A stretch of 40,072 nucleotides of DNA, taken from the NCBI RefSeq assembly GCF_002101785.1, contig NZ_LQPJ01000067.1, positions 1 to 40,072 on the forward strand. Reading direction: 5' to 3'. The notes beneath the pieces are model-generated. The model saw only the letters and a program-made list of their open reading frames with translations. It was not told the DNA's origin and searched no databases. Source of the DNA: Mycobacterium palustre (GTDB lineage Bacteria; Actinomycetota; Actinomycetes; Mycobacteriales; Mycobacteriaceae). Made by a program: the position numbers and the translations under genes. Positions 36,993-40,072 of this stretch are shown in pieces. Numbering within the stretch: position 1 is the first letter of the stretch; each line of letters opens with the position of its first letter.

Positions 36993-37475
36993 TCATACCT
37001 GCTGCAACTTCCGCAGAATCTCTTCCAGCGCCCCACGGCCGGGACCGGGCTGGCGGTCGCCGGTGTGTGTGATGTTGTTGGGATTGACCCATTCCCACAG
37101 TTCGACTCCGAAGAGCATCCGGCCGGTCGCGTGATAGGCGACCGGGTCCTTGGATTGCTTTTGCCCCGTGGTCATTTCATATCGCCGCGCCAGCATCGGG
37201 CGTAAATGCCGATCCCAGTCGGCACGGGTGGAGTCCGCCCACCGCAGCGTCGTCTCGGTGGTGGCAAGCCAGCGACGCAACGAATCCCCGCGATCGTCGG
37301 GGTCCGACTCGTCGTCGGATTCGGCGCCGCGGGCCAAATAGCGGCGGACGTTGAGCAACACCAGCGCCAGGGCGGCCCCCGAGGCGGCCAGCAGGAATCG
37401 GCGATCGTGCAGGATGAGTGCCATCAGCTCTATCCCAACGATCAGGCAAATGCCCAGGGCCACAAGCTTTCTCAT
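36993..37475 (-). CDS. Conserved membrane-anchored protein (Rv3165c-like)
   Basis: 160 residues. Two hydrophobic segments at about 4-22 and 29-44 are followed by a charged, soluble tail (DDESDPDDRGDSLRRWLATTE, and GQKQSKDPVAYHATGRMLFG). No known catalytic motif. It sits between the DUF4129 gene (ATGA overlap at its start) and moxR3 (16 nt after its stop), so it is a member of the MoxR operon. Confidence 0.8.
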   Translation of the reverse strand: MRKLVALGICLIVGIELMALILHDRRFLLAASGAALALVLLNVRRYLARGAESDDESDPDDRGDSLRRWLATTETTLRWADSTRADWDRHLRPMLARRYEMTTGQKQSKDPVAYHATGRMLFGVELWEWVNPNNITHTGDRQPGPGRGALEEILRKLQQV

Positions 37476-38434
37476 ACGGGGCTCCGCAACTCGTCAAGCA
37501 CCAGGCGCAGCACGCCGACCGCGACCTCACGGTGTCCCTCGTTCATCACGTGCGGGCTGAAACGCGCCTCTTCGAACAGGTTGACCAGCTGCACCGCGGT
37601 GTCGGCGTGCAGCGCGTGGTGTTCGACTGCCCGCACCAGCACCTCGGTCGGGGTGTCGAACTCCTGCGGGGCGGCCCCCGGCACGTTGGCGAGCCCACGC
37701 TCCATCGCGGCGTAGCACGCGATGATCGCCTCGCGCGGTTCGCGGCTCATGTCGTCCATCTCGGCCAGCCCCAGCTCGGCGGCGCGGACCAGCGACTCCG
37801 AGCGCGGCGTCGGCGCCGCTGGCTCCGCGCCGTTGTCGGCGATGGCCGCCGGGACGGCCGAGCGCCGCCGCCGCATGATCACCGACGCCGCCACGATGAC
37901 CAGCATCATCGGCACGGCGCCGGCCAGCAGGACGCCGAACATGTCTCTCGTTCGTTTCTGCGTCGGTTGCTGCGTCGGTTGCTGCGTCGGTTGCTGCGGC
38001 GGCGGGGCGCCGGCCTGCCCGGGCGTCGGCGCGTTCTGCGCCGGGCCGGCCCCGAACGGCGCGGCCGGGTGCGGCGCCAGGTAGCGGATTGCCAGGGTCA
38101 CGATCAGCAGCCACGCAAGGATCAGCGCGAGCCCGATCAGCAACACCTGCCAACTCGGGCGGCCCCCGCCGGTGCCCAGCAGCTCGGACAGGTCGCCCTG
38201 CTTGGGGCCGGCGGCGCGCGGGTCGCGCAGCCGCGCCACCACCGCGATCGTCAGCAGCGCCAGCGTCCCGCTCAGGGCGGCGATGACGAACATCATCGCG
38301 GCCCGGCCGCTGCCCTCCTCGCGGTGCACGGGGTGGTCGGGGGCCGGTAGGTATCCGCGCAACGCGGCCGCAACAAAGATCAAGAGGACGATCAGGGCGA
38401 TGACCCGCCCCGTCGGCTTGTCGATACCGGGCAT
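37472..38434 (-). CDS. DUF4129 membrane protein (Rv3166c-like)
   Basis: About 320 residues. Membrane helices near residues 10-27, 45-66 and 94-117, then a Gln/Pro/Thr-rich linker, a fourth helix (FGVLLAGAVPMMLVIVAASVIM) and a C-terminal DUF4129-type domain (REAIIACYAAMERGLA, FDTPTEVLVRAVEH). In some families this domain goes with transglutaminase and MoxR partners. ATG at 38434 (MPGIDKPTGR) is chosen over GTG at 38440. First gene of the leftward operon; its stop overlaps the next ATG. Confidence 0.82.
   Translation of the reverse strand: MPGIDKPTGRVIALIVLLIFVAAALRGYLPAPDHPVHREEGSGRAAMMFVIAALSGTLALLTIAVVARLRDPRAAGPKQGDLSELLGTGGGRPSWQVLLIGLALILAWLLIVTLAIRYLAPHPAAPFGAGPAQNAPTPGQAGAPPPQQPTQQPTQQPTQKRTRDMFGVLLAGAVPMMLVIVAASVIMRRRRSAVPAAIADNGAEPAAPTPRSESLVRAAELGLAEMDDMSREPREAIIACYAAMERGLANVPGAAPQEFDTPTEVLVRAVEHHALHADTAVQLVNLFEEARFSPHVMNEGHREVAVGVLRLVLDELRSPV
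37959..37994 (-). repeat. Three perfect 12-bp repeats encoding QPTQ
   Basis: TGCGTCGGTTGC occurs three times head to tail on the plus strand, coding on the minus strand for the QPTQQPTQQPTQ linker of the DUF4129 protein. In-frame, so copy number can vary without breaking the gene. Confidence 0.8.
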
Positions 38435-38597
38435 TGGCACACCTGCCTGCCGTTGCGGGCGCTGGCTTTCTCATACTTGCACGTCAGGGGCCGTGGCCGC
38501 CAGAACGGCGGTCAGGCGGCGCGGGGCCGGGTTATGCACAGTCGCGACTTCATCCACAGCCGGCAACGACGGCGTGCGTGGGCCCGGAGTCTTGACG

Positions 38598-40007
38598 GTG
38601 GTCATTCCTAACGTCGGCGCCATGGGTTCGGGTGTGGGTGCCGCGGAGGCGCGAGAGCGGATCGATGCTGCTCTCGACGCCATCGACGCCGCCCACGACG
38701 TGCTGCGCGCGACCTCGTCCGATGTGGTGGGCAACGATTTCCGCGTCGGCGTGGCCGAGCGGCTGGAGACCCAGGACCGCGTCAACCGCGGACTGATGTA
38801 CCGGTTTTTCGCCGAGATCGCCGACCCGCCCGACGGCGCCGAATCGGTGCCGGCCGTCCGCGCGAAGCTGTGCGCGCGGCTGCGGGTGACGCCCGCGGAG
38901 CTGATTCGGCGCTTCAAGCTGGCCGCTCGGATCCGGCCGCGGCGCTCGCTGACCGGTCCCGCGGTGCCGCCCGAGCTGCCCGGGCTGGCGGCGGCGGTGG
39001 AAGCCGGCGCGGTCGGCGAGGACCATATCCGCGCTGTGTGCCGCGCGGTCGACGCGCTGCCCGCCAGCGTGTCGCCGACCGAGGTGGCCGAGGCCGAGCG
39101 CACCCTGGTGGCGCACGCGACGAAGCTCGACGCGGGCATCGTCGCCAAGCTCGGCCAGCGCATCGCCGACTATCTCAATCCCGACGGCCTGTTCACCGAC
39201 GAGGACCGCGCCCGCCGCCGCGGGCTGCGCCTGGGGCCGCAGGGTCCCGATGGCATGTCGCGGCTGACCGGGTTTCTGGACCCCGAGGCCCGCGCCTATC
39301 TCGAAGCGATCGAGGCGGCGGTGCGGCCCGGCCGGCACCAACCCGAGGGCGCCGCACCCGAACAGCGGGACGAGCGCAGCGCCCCGCAACGCTGCCACGA
39401 CGCGCTCAAACTGGGCTTCGAAACCGCCCTGGCCTCGGGCCAGCTCGGGACCCATCGCGGTCATCCGGTGACCGTCGTGGTCACCACTACCCTTGACGAA
39501 CTCAACCGGGCCGCCCACGCCGTCGTCGACCCGTCGATCCCGATGCCCGCCCCGGCACGCACCGGTGGTGGCTCGCGGCTGCCGATGCGCGATTTGATTC
39601 GCTTGGCCGCCAAGGCAATCCACTACCTGGCCGTGTTCGAAGACCACACCGGCCGTCCGCTGTATCTGGGACGCCAAAAGCGCCTCGCCACCGCCGACCA
39701 GCGACTCATCTGCTACGCCCGGGACCGCGGCTGCACCCGACCCAACTGCCTGGAATCCGGTTACCACTGCGAGGTGCACCACGCACCGGACTGGGCCCAC
39801 GGCGGGAGCACCGACGCGGACAAGCTGTTTTTCGCTTGCGGCTGCGACCACGGCGCGACCACTCGCGGCGAATGGCACACCATCGTCACCGACAACGGGC
39901 GACTCGGCTGGACCGACGGCAGCGGGCCGCCGCAGATCAACCACGCCCACCACCCCGAGGAGCTGCTGCGCGGCGATCCCGATCCGCCCGAGGAAGAGGC
40001 TCCCTAA
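38598..40007 (+). CDS. 13E12-repeat family protein with DUF222 and HNH endonuclease domains
   Basis: About 470 residues. An N-terminal DUF222 helical region (AALDAIDAAHDVLRATSSD to about residue 330) is followed by a C-terminal HNH nuclease: CYARDRGCTRPNCLESGYHCEVHHAPDWAHGGSTDADKL, with the core HCEVHHAPDWAHGG and the cysteines of GCTRPNC. These proteins are repeated in mycobacterial genomes; copies in M. tuberculosis (REP13E12) serve as attachment sites of the phiRv1 element. GTG at 38598 has GGAG 8 nt upstream; ATG at 38622 is an alternative. Divergent from the MoxR operon over about 160 bp. Confidence 0.85.
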   Translation: MVIPNVGAMGSGVGAAEARERIDAALDAIDAAHDVLRATSSDVVGNDFRVGVAERLETQDRVNRGLMYRFFAEIADPPDGAESVPAVRAKLCARLRVTPAELIRRFKLAARIRPRRSLTGPAVPPELPGLAAAVEAGAVGEDHIRAVCRAVDALPASVSPTEVAEAERTLVAHATKLDAGIVAKLGQRIADYLNPDGLFTDEDRARRRGLRLGPQGPDGMSRLTGFLDPEARAYLEAIEAAVRPGRHQPEGAAPEQRDERSAPQRCHDALKLGFETALASGQLGTHRGHPVTVVVTTTLDELNRAAHAVVDPSIPMPAPARTGGGSRLPMRDLIRLAAKAIHYLAVFEDHTGRPLYLGRQKRLATADQRLICYARDRGCTRPNCLESGYHCEVHHAPDWAHGGSTDADKLFFACGCDHGATTRGEWHTIVTDNGRLGWTDGSGPPQINHAHHPEELLRGDPDPPEEEAP

Positions 40008-40015
40008 TGCGTTTG

Positions 40016-40072
40016 TCAAGCCGCGTTGGTGCTGCCGGCCGGGTTGTAGGGCTGTCGGGTGCGCAACATGGC
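40016..40072 (-). CDS. Probable transposase, last 18 codons (cut by window edge)
   Basis: On the minus strand the frame reads AMLRTRQPYNPAGSTNAA then TGA. A short tail of this kind (ML plus charged residues then QPYxP) is typical of insertion-sequence transposases, perhaps of the IS110 family, but 18 residues cannot settle it. It lies only 8 bp beyond the 13E12 gene, on the opposite strand. Confidence 0.35.
   Translation of the reverse strand, partial: AMLRTRQPYNPAGSTNAA

Noticed and set aside
37418..38350. Plus-strand frame of 310 codons opposite the DUF4129 gene
   Set aside because: Arg-rich, repeat-driven translation (RRLLRRLLRR) caused by the 12-bp repeat on the coding strand.
1..40072. 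tRNA, rRNA or CRISPR arrays
   Set aside because: No cloverleaf, rRNA signature or regularly spaced repeat was seen; the only tandem repeats are the MIRU and the short in-frame ones listed.

Overview
The window is a chromosomal segment of a high-GC mycobacterium, most likely a slow grower of the Mycobacterium avium complex type. Evidence: close protein resemblance, from memory, to the M. tuberculosis Rv3103c-Rv3106, Rv3137-Rv3143, Rv3145-Rv3158 and Rv3162c-Rv3166c blocks in nearly the same order; many GTG/TTG starts; ATGA and GTGA gene junctions; a 13E12-type HNH protein; and a MIRU-type 53-bp tandem repeat. The PPE genes and pflA that I recall beside these blocks in M. tuberculosis are absent here.

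Layout. 1-2263 (minus): start of a membrane protein, an MscS-type channel and prfB. 2416-3786: fprA (NADPH-ferredoxin reductase). 3773-4375 (minus): an orphan DevR/DosR-like response regulator. 4686-5827: a small membrane protein divergent from hisN. 5842-8547: a promoter covered by a 22-bp perfect palindrome, then the acyl-CoA dehydrogenase pair fadE24-fadE23. 8646-11268: an acetyltransferase on the opposite strand, an AcuI/YhdH-like reductase and fadB4.

11297-18004 is an accessory acyl-CoA catabolic cluster set between fadB4 and the Rv3143-like regulator. It holds a truncated alpha/beta hydrolase, a CaiB/BaiF CoA-transferase, an HMG-CoA-lyase-like enzyme, a TetR regulator, an acyl-CoA dehydrogenase, a phosphotransferase fused to a DUF6285-like domain, a SnoaL-like protein and a YceI-like protein. 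Most junctions overlap, so it looks like one operon for activating, oxidising and cleaving an unidentified acyl-CoA.

18682-34296 is a complete 14-gene nuoA-N operon for respiratory complex I, preceded by a leader with two mutually exclusive hairpins. A two-copy 53-bp MIRU lies between nuoF and nuoG and forms a chain of two 18-codon mini-ORFs joined by ATGA overlaps. 34303-38434 (minus) is a MoxR-DUF58-DUF4129 operon converging on nuo. The right end holds a 13E12 HNH protein and the last codons of what is probably a transposase.

The main theme is electron flow: FprA, five or more acyl-CoA-handling enzymes and complex I, all in known families. No wholly new system was recognised. The best leads are the MIRU mini-ORF chain, the nuo leader switch and the palindromic fadE24 operator.
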